Below are positions 35,302-45,743 of a DNA stretch of 64,000 nt, one piece after another. Under the pieces are notes generated by a model. The model had not been told where the DNA came from. It saw only the letters and a program-made list of their open reading frames with translations, and did not search any database. The stretch's first letter is position 1. Each line of letters begins with the position of its first letter. Origin of the DNA: Rhizophagus clarus (taxonomy: Eukaryota > Glomeromycota > Glomeromycetes > Glomerales > Glomeraceae); NCBI GenBank assembly GCA_015698045.1, contig BLAL01000271.1, positions 186,001 to 250,000 of the forward strand, read 5' to 3'. A program made the translations under genes and the position numbers.

Positions 35302-36215
35302 TGGCTGACATAAACTTGTTAGGCCACCCTGTATAATGCCTAAATCAAATTTATAATCACAGAACTTCTCTTTTACCAATTTCTTCAAGTGTCCTTAAAA
35401 AGAATCATAAACCATTAACTTTGGAGCTCCAGCTCCAATTCTCTTGTTAGTCTCATCATCTAAATAATCAATATACCAGTTCATCAATTTGCTATCCATT
35501 TAACCTTTATTTTGAAACTATACTACTACACCAGGAGGTATTTTTTCACTTTTTGATAATTGTTTCCCCTTAAAGATACAAATTGGAGGAAGTTTGATTC
35601 TATCTGTAAATTTGAATCATGAATTTTTGTAAAATTTAAAAGTTTCTCATTATAAAATTGAAAAAAAAGATACTACTTGTAGCACATATCAAAACCACTG
35701 TAAATCAGTTTTTGTCATTGCTAGTGCTGCAGATCTGAACAGTTTTTTCCCCCCTTTTGATCAATAATAAAATTACCCGTTATATTAAACCACACTGGGG
35801 TTTCATCCATATTGAAAATATTGCATAAATCAAAGGATTTTTTGGTTCTCAAGTTATTAATAAATTGATGAAATTTAGCCAAAGTTTCTTCTGTTTGACT
35901 TGGCAATTTTTGGAAAATATTTGTGTGTCGTCTTCAGGATAGCTTATACTTTTTCATGAAGAAGGATATCCACTGATATGAAGATTTAAATTCCTTTGCT
36001 GAACCACTATATAAAGTTGTCATTTCACGCTCCTTCAGAATATTTTGCATTTTAATTTGTAGGATTGTATAAGTAACAGCCAATCCTTGTTTTTTTTGTT
36101 TAATAAGCCAAGTATACAGCTTTTCTTCAGCTTCAGGATAAAAGGCTTTTCAGCCTGAGCCAATTCATTTACTGTCTTAGTTAAGTTCAGAATCCCAACC
36201 TTTGCTTGCTGTAAC

Positions 36216-37569
36216 TAAAGTTGCCTGTCGAAACTAAGGAGTTTTGACATGTTAAAATTGTCGAAACTATTTCAACATTTCGACATTGACCTTCTGATTT
36301 GTCGAAATGCCAAAATAGTTTCGACATGCCGAAACTATTTTGATAGTTTCAGCATTCACTAATCTGCAGTTTGCAGATTTCCGATCAGTTTTGATATCGG
36401 TCATATGAGCCAATTTACTGATTGTAGATAATCTTTTTTTTTTGAAAAAAAAATGGTTACGGTTTTTTTAAACTGGATAAAAAAAAAAATTTTATTTTTT
36501 TTTTTTTTGCTTTAGGTTGCCGGACTTCTTGAACGAACCCAAACTTGGAATGTGCGTAAGTAAGTTAGTGGGGGAATAGGAGGGGATTTTTTTTAATATA
36601 TTGAAGAAACATATTAACGTTTCTTTTACATATTTCTTTTTTTTTCTTTAGGTTGCCGGACTTCTTGAACGAACCCAGACTTGAAATGTACGCAAGTAAG
36701 TTAGTGGGGATTTTTTTTAATATATTGAAGAAACATACTAACGTTTCTTCTATTTCTTTTTTTTTTTCTTTAGATTGCCAGACTTCTTAAACGAACCTAG
36801 ACTTGAAATGTACGCAAGTAAGTTAGTGGGGAGTGGGAGGGGATTTTTTTTTTAATATATTGAAGAAACATACTAACGTTTTTTCTATTTCTTTTTTTTT
36901 TCTTTAGGTTGCCGGACTTCTTGAACGAACCCAGACTTGAAATGTACGTAAGTAAATTTAGTGAAAAGTAGGAGGAATTTTTTTAATATATTAAAAGAAA
37001 CGTACTAACGTTTTTTTTTTATTTTTTTAGATTGTCGGACTTTTAGATGAACCCGGTCAATAAAATTTTTTTATTACAAGCAATAATATAAAAACTTTTT
37101 TTAAATGTAATAATTTATTATTTAATCCAGAAGTCAATTTCAATTATAACAATAAAATAAAGTATTGCAATAAATTTTAGTTTTTTACGTGTTTAATTTT
37201 AAATTTTTTTTTTACTAAATTTTTAATATACATGCTATATAGTCGGAACGTTACAAATTACAATCAATCTATCAAACTTGTATCAAACTTGTATCAAACT
37301 TGTATCAAACTTTATCAATATCTATATAAACTTTATTAATTAGGATCATTCAATTTTGAATCAAATTGTGACTAAAATCTTAATATTTTATATATCACGA
37401 GAGTGATGTTTTAATTTTGGCAATTTCGACATGCCAAAACTATTTCAGTAATTTCGTACAGTTTTGGCAATTTTGACATGTCGAAACTATTCTGGCATTT
37501 TGGCATTTTGACATATTTTTAGTTTCGACATTTCGACATTGGCCTATTGAGTTTCAGCAGGTAACTTTA
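36216..37569. mobile_element. hAT-type non-autonomous element carrying a microexon array, 1354 bp
   Basis: Perfect 8-bp duplication GCTGTAAC at 36208-36215 and 37570-37577. Ends are TAAAGTTGCCTGTCGAAACT and, inward from the right, TAAAGTTACCTGCTGAAACT. Subterminal blocks repeat GTCGAAACTA/TTTCGACAT (36216-36330 and 37430-37550). No transposase is present. The interior holds five splice-bounded modules at 36516-37060 and, at 37270-37315, tandem ATCAAACTTGT. Confidence 0.9.
36516..37060 (+). other. Tandem 36-nt microexons encoding a 12-residue repeat
   Basis: Exon-like segments sit at 36516-36551, 36652-36687, 36774-36809 and 36908-36943 (each 36 nt), with a terminal one from 37031. Acceptors are polypyrimidine-AG. 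Donors follow GAAT/GAAAT as GTGCGT, GTACGC or GTACGT, with a GTAAGT a few bases later as an alternative. In phase 1 each exon reads LPDFLNEP(R/K)LE followed by a Met or Ile across the junction. The fifth exon reads LSDF then TAG. Introns of 86-100 nt each carry a hairpin such as GAAGAAAC-ATACTAAC-GTTTCTTC with the branch-point consensus in the loop. No first exon with a start codon was found. Coding capacity through four predicted introns argues for past or present function. Confidence 0.6.
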
Positions 37570-37935
37570 GCTGTAACCTAATGTCTTACCATACTGGCGT
37601 TAAGATCAAAGTGTCTTGTCACTTTATTTCATCTGTGTAGTTTAGTGCAAATGATAACCTGTTTTTTCTGATAAACAGAATATGAGTTACGCTTTTGCTT
37701 GACAGTTCTATTATGCAAACCTTTAACATTTTTTTGAGAGTTTTAAACAGGTTACAAAATGTGTTTCACGTAAGTTCTGTATTTATAAAAATTATTTGGT
37801 TATACAAATTATCAATCGTAATACCATTGTAGTATAAATGAGCAGTTTAAAATCTCAATTTTGTGATGCAATTTTCAAAAATTTTTAAAGAGAAAGTAAT
37901 ATTTTATAAAATCACCTGAAATTAAGCACCCCTAT

Positions 37936-38440
37936 ACAGTCAACTCCCTTTATAGTTACCTCCGTTATAGTCACATTACCCTATATAGTCACCTTAGTTG
38001 AGTGTCCCAAATTTTCATATATAAAAACTATCGTTTATAGTCACAAACTACCTATAGTTACTATCACATCTTTTTTTAAAAATTTTATATATATATGATT
38101 ATAAAAAGATATTTATTAAAATATAATTATTCTATGATCTAATAATCAGATTTCAATGATCTTTAGCTCATTAGGTTCATCTCATTGAAAGGAATCAAAT
38201 GGTAGTAATTTTATAATGATTGGATTAATATTGACCAAAAAATTCAATTTTAAAGACCAAATCAGCATTTTATATATGTAAAATTTGCGTAATATTAAAT
38301 ATTTTGACTGTATTTTAATTACTATGGGTTCTAGTGATCAGATTTTAATGATCTTAAGTTCATTAGACTCGTTTTGTCAAGAGGAAGCCAATGGTAATAA
38401 TTTTATAATGATTGGATTAATATTGTCAATCGGATGTCTG
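37936..38440. repeat. Element terminus-like sequence and a direct duplication
   Basis: 37936-38060 repeats TATAGTCAC/TATAGTTAC several times after ACAGTCAACTCCC, which looks like a pogo/mariner-type end. 38135-38250 and 38335-38440 are diverged direct copies sharing AATTTTATAATGATTGGATTAATATTG. No gene is visible. Confidence 0.45.
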
Positions 38441-38470
38441 ATTGGAGACTGATTGGAGACTGATTTGATA

Positions 38471-39152
38471 GTATTTGACCTGTGAAATATTTCACAACAT
38501 TTTTTATCAATATAGTTAAAAACGTTAAGCATAACATTTTTTATGTGTAAATTAAATTAAAAAATATTTCACAACATTTTTAATTAATGAAGTTAAAAAA
38601 TGTTGCGAACAATATTTTTTTATTAATTCATAAGTAAAAAATGTTTTGCAATATTTTAATTAATGGAATTAAAAACAGTGCGAAAACTTTTTTTTTTGTT
38701 AAATCTACAAATAAAAAATAATATCTTTTTATGTGTAATTATCAATTAAAAAAATGTTTTTGCAACATTTTTATTAATACCATTAAAAAATGTAACGAAA
38801 CATTTATTTTTTTAATTGAATTATTTAATAAATGTGAAACATTTTTTTTCATTAAATTATTTAACATAAGAATATTTTCGCAACTTTTTTAATATTTTAA
38901 TAAAAAAATGTTATAAAAATATTCTTTTATTGAACAAAAAATGTTTTTCTTAAAAAAATGAACATTTTTAAATTAGTAAATTGGTTTAGTAAATTGCAAA
39001 ACTGGTACTAAAACCAAAATTACTAAAACTGATTGGTAAATTTACTGACAGGTTCAGTTTGGTAAACCATGAAAACTGAAACTGCTCTGATACCAAAACT
39101 GATTGATACAGTTTAATAATTATTAAAATTGATCAGAATCCTATGTACATCC
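38471..39152. mobile_element. Truncated copy of the 34169 family (inverted)
   Basis: The right end reads inward TAGGATTCTGATCAATTTTA. The stretch 38990-39120 is the reverse complement of the 34169 end, including ACTGAAACTGCTCTGATACC. The core is the same A/T palindromic tandem. The left terminus is missing. Confidence 0.7.
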
Positions 39153-40970
39153 TATTCTGATAATTTATTACTTAATTATCTATAAATATAACATTAATAA
39201 ATACGATGATTATTTTTGATATTTGTCATTAAGCTAAATCATGATAATTATAATTTTAGTCAATATTCGATATTTATCACTTTAGTTAAATTCTTATAAT
39301 TATAATTTTAGTTGACTTTCAAGATTTATCATTTTGGTTAAATACTGATAATTATAATTTTGGTCAATATTTGATATTTATCATTTTGGTTTAACTCTGA
39401 CAATTTATCACTGTTTATTCATATTAATTTTACTTGACGAGTGTAATTATTATCGATAGATATCATGTGGATTTTTCATTAGCATATAACTCCCTGAAAA
39501 ATTTTTCAATGTTAAGTGGCTTTTTTCCATTCAACTACTTCAATCTTATTAAGTATTATGTGCAGATTTATATTATAAGAATAAGAGAAAGACCTAAAAA
39601 ATAAAGAAATAAAGTATATAGTAAACTCATCATATGTTTTGTATGTATATGTTTCTTGTGAAGAAGTCATGTCTAATGGTGTTTATATTCAGAAAATGTG
39701 TTAAAAATAAAAAATTTTGAAAAAATTTTTTGCAGAAATTTGGTTTAGCATATTAGCGGAAAGTATAATGTTATATTTTTAGCTAAATAAGTTTTACTTA
39801 AAATAATTTCTAATATATTTATTAATTTTTGGTTTACTTAGGAACCAGCAAATGTAACTTAATTGGATAGTTCATATGCTGGAAATAAACTTTTTACAAA
39901 ATCAATAAAGAATGGATTAAATACCATGCTGAATAGTATTTTGTAATATACAAATAATTGTGTAAGAATATAATTATATCATGTTATTTTAGATTTTTCA
40001 ATTTTATTACTTTTAAATATTGATGTTATTTTTTTAGATAGTTTTTACTTTTTTGATTGCGATAATGTTATTATTATTACTTAGTGAAAAATAATCTAAT
40101 TTTAAAGATGACTTCTTTTTTATTTCTTCAAAAAAAATTTGCTTTACTTTAGCTGATATCTTAGTATATAAAAGAGCTAGATAATCTATCATTTCATAAA
40201 TTATTCCTATAGTTCTTTTCCAATTATATGTTTTGCATAGATATATGATATAACCATACTTTTTTTCTTCATATTCTTCAAAATAGTCTTAGATTTGTTA
40301 TCACCAACTTTTTTATTTTGCAATAAAAATATATCTGAAAGTAAATTATATTTAACTTTTAATTGTTTTATTTTTATATTAAAAAATATTCTACTAAACT
40401 AAAATATGTTGAAAGAAAATTAAAAAAAAAGCATAATAACAAAAATAAAATAAATTGAAAAAGGTCATATATAAGGAATTAAGCCATGTTATGTTATTTA
40501 CTATATCATATTATTCATATATATAGTAAATTTATAATTATATTTAGATTCTCATAATTAATTTTAACCCTTATAATTCATTTTAATTGTTATAAATCAT
40601 TACAACTATCTGTCTTTTGTGACCTAAAGTCAAAATTAATTTTGATCATTTCAATTATTTCAGTAATCAAAATTAATCAATTTCAGTTTTATATATAGTT
40701 AAGTAATAACTTTAAAGATTAATAATAAGATGATTTACTCGTTATTTAAAAATATGATAGATTATGGTAATTACAAAGAATTAGGATCAGATATATAATT
40801 GACTGAAAAGTTATACATACAGTAATTTAAAATAATAAATAAGTTTAACTTAAGAAAGCAAGATTTAATTATGATTTAAAGGTTAATATTTTATTATTTT
40901 TAGAGTTTATAATTATTTTATCAATAAAGTTTTCAGTTATAATACATACACTTAATTATCTTTATTAATT
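39153..40970. other. AT-rich, no gene seen
   Basis: 39180-39420 repeats an ATAATTATAATTTTAGTCAATATTTGATATTTATCA-like unit of about 60 bp three to four times. The rest is unstructured A/T sequence. Confidence 0.4.
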
Positions 40971-41125
40971 GAGGTCTTTGTAATAGAAAGGTACGAAACT
41001 CAAAAAAATTTTTAAATTTACTTTATATGCTAATTATGTTTTTTATACTAAAATAAGTGTAAATTTAATATTAATTAAATTTTTATTTTTTTTTAAGTTT
41101 CGTACCTTTCTATTGCAAAGACCCC
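40971..41125. mobile_element. 155-bp MITE with GGGGTCTTTGCAATAG ends
   Basis: Inverted ends GAGGTCTTTGTAATAGAAAG and GGGGTCTTTGCAATAGAAAG (right, inward) are flanked by AATT on both sides. The copy at 49660-49814 is nearly identical. Confidence 0.85.
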
Positions 41126-43009
41126 AATTATTAATAAAATATAGTGATTATTAATTATAATTAAAATTTAATAATTTTTTCTTTTATTTAATTCAAATTT
41201 TTTTTTTTATATAATTTTTAATTTTTTACTCTTTTTTACTATTTTCTAAATTTGTCTTAAATCCTAATTCTAAATATTAGGAGCATGCCAGAAATTAGCT
41301 GATTTAGTAGCCTTTACTTCTACCCCCCACTTGATCACATTTTGATTGGTTAAAAAAATATATAATAATATATATAATTATATTTATATAAATAATTCGT
41401 GATTTAGTAATTCAATTTTTATGAATTTTTTTTTGTTTTATAGCTTTTGATAAGTCCTATAAAATAAAAAAAAGTTTAGTTAAATTGAGTTATTAGATGC
41501 CAAGATAATTGCAAAACACTATTTTAATATATAAATAGTAATAATATATTATATATATTATATAATTTATAGCCAATAATAAGAACCTGATTTTTAGGTT
41601 AACCTCCACCCCCTCCCTATTGCTGATTTCTAGCATACTTCTTATATAATTTTAAATTATCCTATAAATTTTCTAATTTATTTTAATATATATAAAATTA
41701 GGATTTTATTTTTTTTCACACTTATGATACATTACACCCTGAATATTCTGGGCAAAATTACGTAATGCCAGACAAAATTAAACATGTAATATTTAACTAA
41801 GAATATAAAAAATAAATTATTTACAACTGAAAAAATTCTATTTTCAGAATATATATAAAAAAATAAAAAGGGAAAAGGTATAATACAGATGATAAAAAAG
41901 CCTAAAAATTAAACTAGAATAATCTAATTATATATTTTATGAAACTTATAATATGTTATTTAAAAATCTTTATATAATAATATAAATCTTTAAATTTAGA
42001 TTGACTAATCATTATAGCTATATTTATTCTAAATTTTTTTTAGAATTCATTTTAACTTTAAAGATAAATTATATATAGAAAAATACTGAAGAAATATATA
42101 TTTATTTATTTTTATATATTTAACTAAAAAAATATTTTTGATTTTCATTTCTTGTTACTTTTTTAAATATAACGAATTTTTATACAATTTAAATTTTTAA
42201 AAGTAAATTCAAAGAAAAAATTTTATACTTTTTTTTTATATACTTGATTTTAAAAAACTATTTCTAAAATTTCATTTCTTTCTTTTAATAGAAATATTAA
42301 GTTTTTATACAATTTGAATTTTAAAAGTAGATAAAGAAAAAAAAGAATGTTTATTTATTTATTTTACTTATTATTTAATTTAAAAAAATATTTTTAATAT
42401 TTTATTTCTCATTTTTTTTTTTAAGAATAATAAGTTTCTTATACAATTTGGATTTTTAAAAATTGATATAAAAAGAAGAAAAATATTTTTTATTTAGTTT
42501 TTTTTTACTTATTTAACTTAAAAGACGTTTAATATTTTATTTATTTTTTTATAGCAAAAAGCTAGATTTCAAAAATAATACAAACTTAGTTAATTAAAAA
42601 TCTCAAACCTATTAACTAAATTTATTAAGAAAAGAGTCAAATAGATAAAATTAAAATCTTAGGAAATTACTCTATATAAAATAAAAAGTATCAAAATAAA
42701 AATAGAAATAAAAACATATTTAAAAGTTTTTAATAAAAATAGTAAAAGTAAAATAAATTGAAAGTAGATTAGAATTAGAATTAAGATTAAATGAGTTATA
42801 ATTAGAATTAGAATTAAGGTTAGAGTTAAGATTAGAATTAATGTTAAAATTAAGGTTAGAGTTAAAATTAGAATCAATTAGAATAGAATTAGAACTAGGA
42901 TTAAAGATTAAAATTAAAGTTGAATAGATATAAATTCATCTTTACAGTTTATTTAAAAAATAGTTTAAAATTTTCAATATTTTATATAATTTATATAAGG
43001 ATGATATAT
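41126..43009. other. AT-rich, no gene seen, with a TTAGAA simple repeat
   Basis: 42760-42915 is a degenerate TTAGAA/TTAGAG/TTAAGG repeat. A pair of CTTTT-AATAT-TTTATTTC phrases recurs three times between 42120 and 42560. No coding region is visible, and the 72-codon ORF on the other strand is only the repeat translated. Confidence 0.45.
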
Positions 43010-43166
43010 GGGTTCTTTGCTAGGAAAATGATCTTCTGAGAAATTTTTTAACTAAATTTTATTGTTAAACTCATTTTAATCTATTAGCTTTGAAAAATAA
43101 AGAACTATAAAAATCTCAATTTTTGATAAAAAATCCTCAGAAGGTCATTTTCCTAGCAAAGAACCC
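43010..43166. mobile_element. 157-bp MITE with GGGTTCTTTGCTAGGAAAATGA ends
   Basis: Inverted ends GGGTTCTTTGCTAGGAAAAT match on both sides over about 25 bp, flanked by ATAT at each side. It is similar in layout to the 155-bp family but not in sequence. Confidence 0.85.
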
Positions 43167-43689
43167 ATATAATTTTTGTTATCTTTCTATGATAAATAAA
43201 TTTATTCTATTATAATTTTAACTTTTTTTTTATTAATTAACAATGTAATACTTTGAAATACTAGCTTTTTTTTATTAATTTAAGTATAATGTTTAAAATT
43301 CTGATTTAAAATTCTGAATTTTAATTATTAAGTATAAAACTTTAAAATTTTAGTTATTTTAACTAATAAAAATTAAAAATAAACCTGAAATTTTATTTTT
43401 TTTTAATATAATAAAATTAAAAAAAACCTAAAATTTTATTTTTTTAATATATAAATATTATCAAATAATTTATTTATTTTAATATAAATTATAAAATTAT
43501 AAGTTAACTTTATATATTAATTTTAATAAAACATTGCTTATTTTAAGATAAAATTTTGCTAATTATTTCTAACCTTTATTTATATTTTTTAGGATTGTAG
43601 CAAAGTAAAATATATAATATATATAATTTTTAAAATATTTTTTAATGTAAAAATAATCTTAATAATATTTATATTTAAAAAAGAAATAA

Positions 43690-43862
43690 TTTATTTACCG
43701 CCCCACGCGTTGCAAATTTTATGTTTATCATTGCCATTTTAAGAAATTTTTTATGTTTATCATTGTCATTTTAAGGGGGGTGCGGTGTATAAGCTGGTTG
43801 ATCAACATAAACAATTTACAAAAAAGGAAGGATGCGTTGCAACGCAGGTGCGTTAAATAAAT
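43690..43862. mobile_element. Small MITE with GC-rich inverted ends
   Basis: The left end TTATTTACCGCCCCACGCGT pairs with TTATTTAACGCACCTGCGTT read in from the right, and GCGTTGCA is shared. The interior repeats ATGTTTATCATTG(C/T)CATTTTAAG twice. The GC-rich ends stand out in a nearly pure A/T region. Confidence 0.65.
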
Positions 43863-44387
43863 TCACTCTTTAAAAAATTGTTGTATTAAACTATAAAATT
43901 AGAATAATATCTTTTTCTTTGATTAAGATATCCAAATCTCTTATGATTTTATAAATTAAAGTTTTATTTATTTGAATTTTTGAAATTTTTAATATTATCT
44001 AATCTATTAGTACTAGTAATATTGATTTTGTTAAATCAATCCTTAATTATGATAAAAAAATCATCTAATTGTATACTTTAAATTTAAATTTAATTATTAA
44101 CAACAATAGTTTGTTAAATATTAATCAATTCATTAATTAATTACCTGCAAAATATTTTGATTATCAGTTATAATAAAAAGAATTTTTTTTATAGTATAAA
44201 AATATTACTATATGAAAAAAAAAAAAATTATCTTTATTATTAGTATTAAATATCCAGATATTACTTAATAAAAGTTGACTTGTTTTCTTCTAATCTTGAA
44301 TGACTTTGCATGTGACTTTTCAAAACATTTAAAATTAAAGTCTGATTTGATTATTAGTACTGTGGGAAAAATAATCTGGCCATATTT

Positions 44388-44515
44388 TTTACAGTACAAT
44401 TCTTTCCATTTCATTTTCTCATATTTAAGGATTGCACTGTGTCATGATGGACCGGCCATATTTTTTACGGTACAATTCTTTCCATTTCATTTTCTCATAT
44501 TTTAGGTATTGCATA
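44388..44515. repeat. Direct duplication of about 60 bp
   Basis: GGCCATATTTTTTACAGTAC and the following TTCTTTCCATTTCATTTTCTCATATTT occur twice (from about 44378 and 44454) with few changes, separated by a short CACTGTGTCATGATGGACC spacer. Confidence 0.8.
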
Positions 44516-45743
44516 TGAATTGATTGCCTTTAATATAAGATTTGATTTTCAATATTATAATATGATATTAATCATAATCATAATCTAGAAATACAAATAG
44601 AATGTAAGAAAGTTTACGAGTACAATGAAATGGGTACAAATAATTTTAATAACTATTTGGTATAATATTTACCATCTTTGAATTACTCGGTACCCAGTGA
44701 TCGCAAAAGGATGAACCGATCATCATTCAATTCGTCTCGATGAGACGGTTCTAACGAGCTATAATTCGCCTTTCTATGATCTTTCTTATTGAGTAATGAT
44801 AAAAGTGTAGTCTCAAAAATCTGGCATTGAAATGATTAGAGACTTTTAAATTTTTTGGAAGGCCCAAAGTGTTATAGATTCCATCATTATCAAGAATGAT
44901 AGCTTGAATTGTTTATAAAGGTTATCTATCTTCCATAACAGAAAATTATTAATGAAAGAAAATGAATTAATAATGATAAAATAAAATGATTAACATTATA
45001 TAGAGATTACAAACTCAGCATCTTTAAATGTTATCTTAATTAAATAATTTTTAGGTCCTTCTTCAGGCCGCGCTTCATTCATCTCCCATAGTCATGCGGT
45101 TTGATAAAGCAAGAAAGTTCTGTCAACAGCATATTCGCTCGGCTTAATGAATGTTATATAAGTCCAAACGTGAGTTCGAATGGATCAATCAAATCAGAAG
45201 TCGATTTTAGACGTTTGTATAAGTATTAGTGATCAATCCCAAGGTTCCATCAACGGCGGCAATATTAAATCTACTTGACGAATTCGACAATTCAAACTGA
45301 TTACTTGAATTTACATCTGAATCACTAAGAACAATTAAAATATTCAGAAACTAAAAAGTTTAATGCACAGACTTACGGCTACTAAAGTAAATCCAGCGTA
45401 CTCTAGTTTCATTTAAAAAACTTGAGAGAAGAAAGCTGTTTATGAAAGAGGATAATATTTCATTGACGTGAAATAATAAATCAAATGAAAATTCGAGTAC
45501 GGACAAGCAATGCATAATAGCTTGCCAAATTTATGCTGGTAGTCTGGTAGATTACCAAGATCGACGATTATTATGTATTGGATATTCATATGACCATATG
45601 GAACAATATATTTTTAAATATCTATTGTTATAACGTTATAACAATATAAATTTTAAAATTTAAATATTTCAAAATAATATTGTATTGATCAGTATATTAA
45701 CAACGTGCTTTGTAAAGTATGAATATCAAAAAAAAAAAAAAAA
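44516..45743 (+). promoter_or_regulatory. Upstream region of the host gene at 45744
   Basis: It is less A/T-extreme than its surroundings, with unique sequence at 44690-44770 and 45055-45400. A palindrome GTCTCGATGAGAC lies at 44731-44743. The ATG at 45744 follows an A-run (45729-45743). No convincing TATA element next to the start was found, and no gene is readable here. Confidence 0.35.

Larger units (their letters stand above)
33795..37729 (-). pseudogene. Pogo/Tc5-like transposase gene, split by two hAT-type elements
   Basis: From ATG 37729 the N-terminus (RTVKQKRNSYSVYQKKQVIICTK...HFDLNASMV) is a pogo-type DNA-binding start. It is cut at 37570 by the element 36216-37569 and resumes with FYPEAEEKLYTWLIKQKKQGLAVTYTI, a CENP-B/Tc5-type helix-turn-helix. 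The catalytic part has NMDETPVWFN and DYLDDETNKRIGAGAP. It is cut again at the element 34169-35301 inside the motif QPLDVVINK, and ends in an acidic tail at 33795. Several stops and frameshifts are present (for example near 35940, 35390 and 34110), so it is long dead. The two insertions fall exactly at 8-bp duplications. Confidence 0.8.

Noticed and set aside
33655-37936. Terminal inverted repeats of the pogo-like element (AAATTAAGCA(C/T)CCC at about 33667 and 37921)
   Set aside because: The two copies are in direct, not inverted, orientation, so they do not define the element ends.
42659-42877. 72-codon Leu/Ile-only ORF
   Set aside because: It is a translation of the TTAGAA-type simple repeat.
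45000-45743. A separate gene fragment upstream of 45744
   Set aside because: The sequence is more complex than its surroundings but contains no ORF or splice series that holds together.
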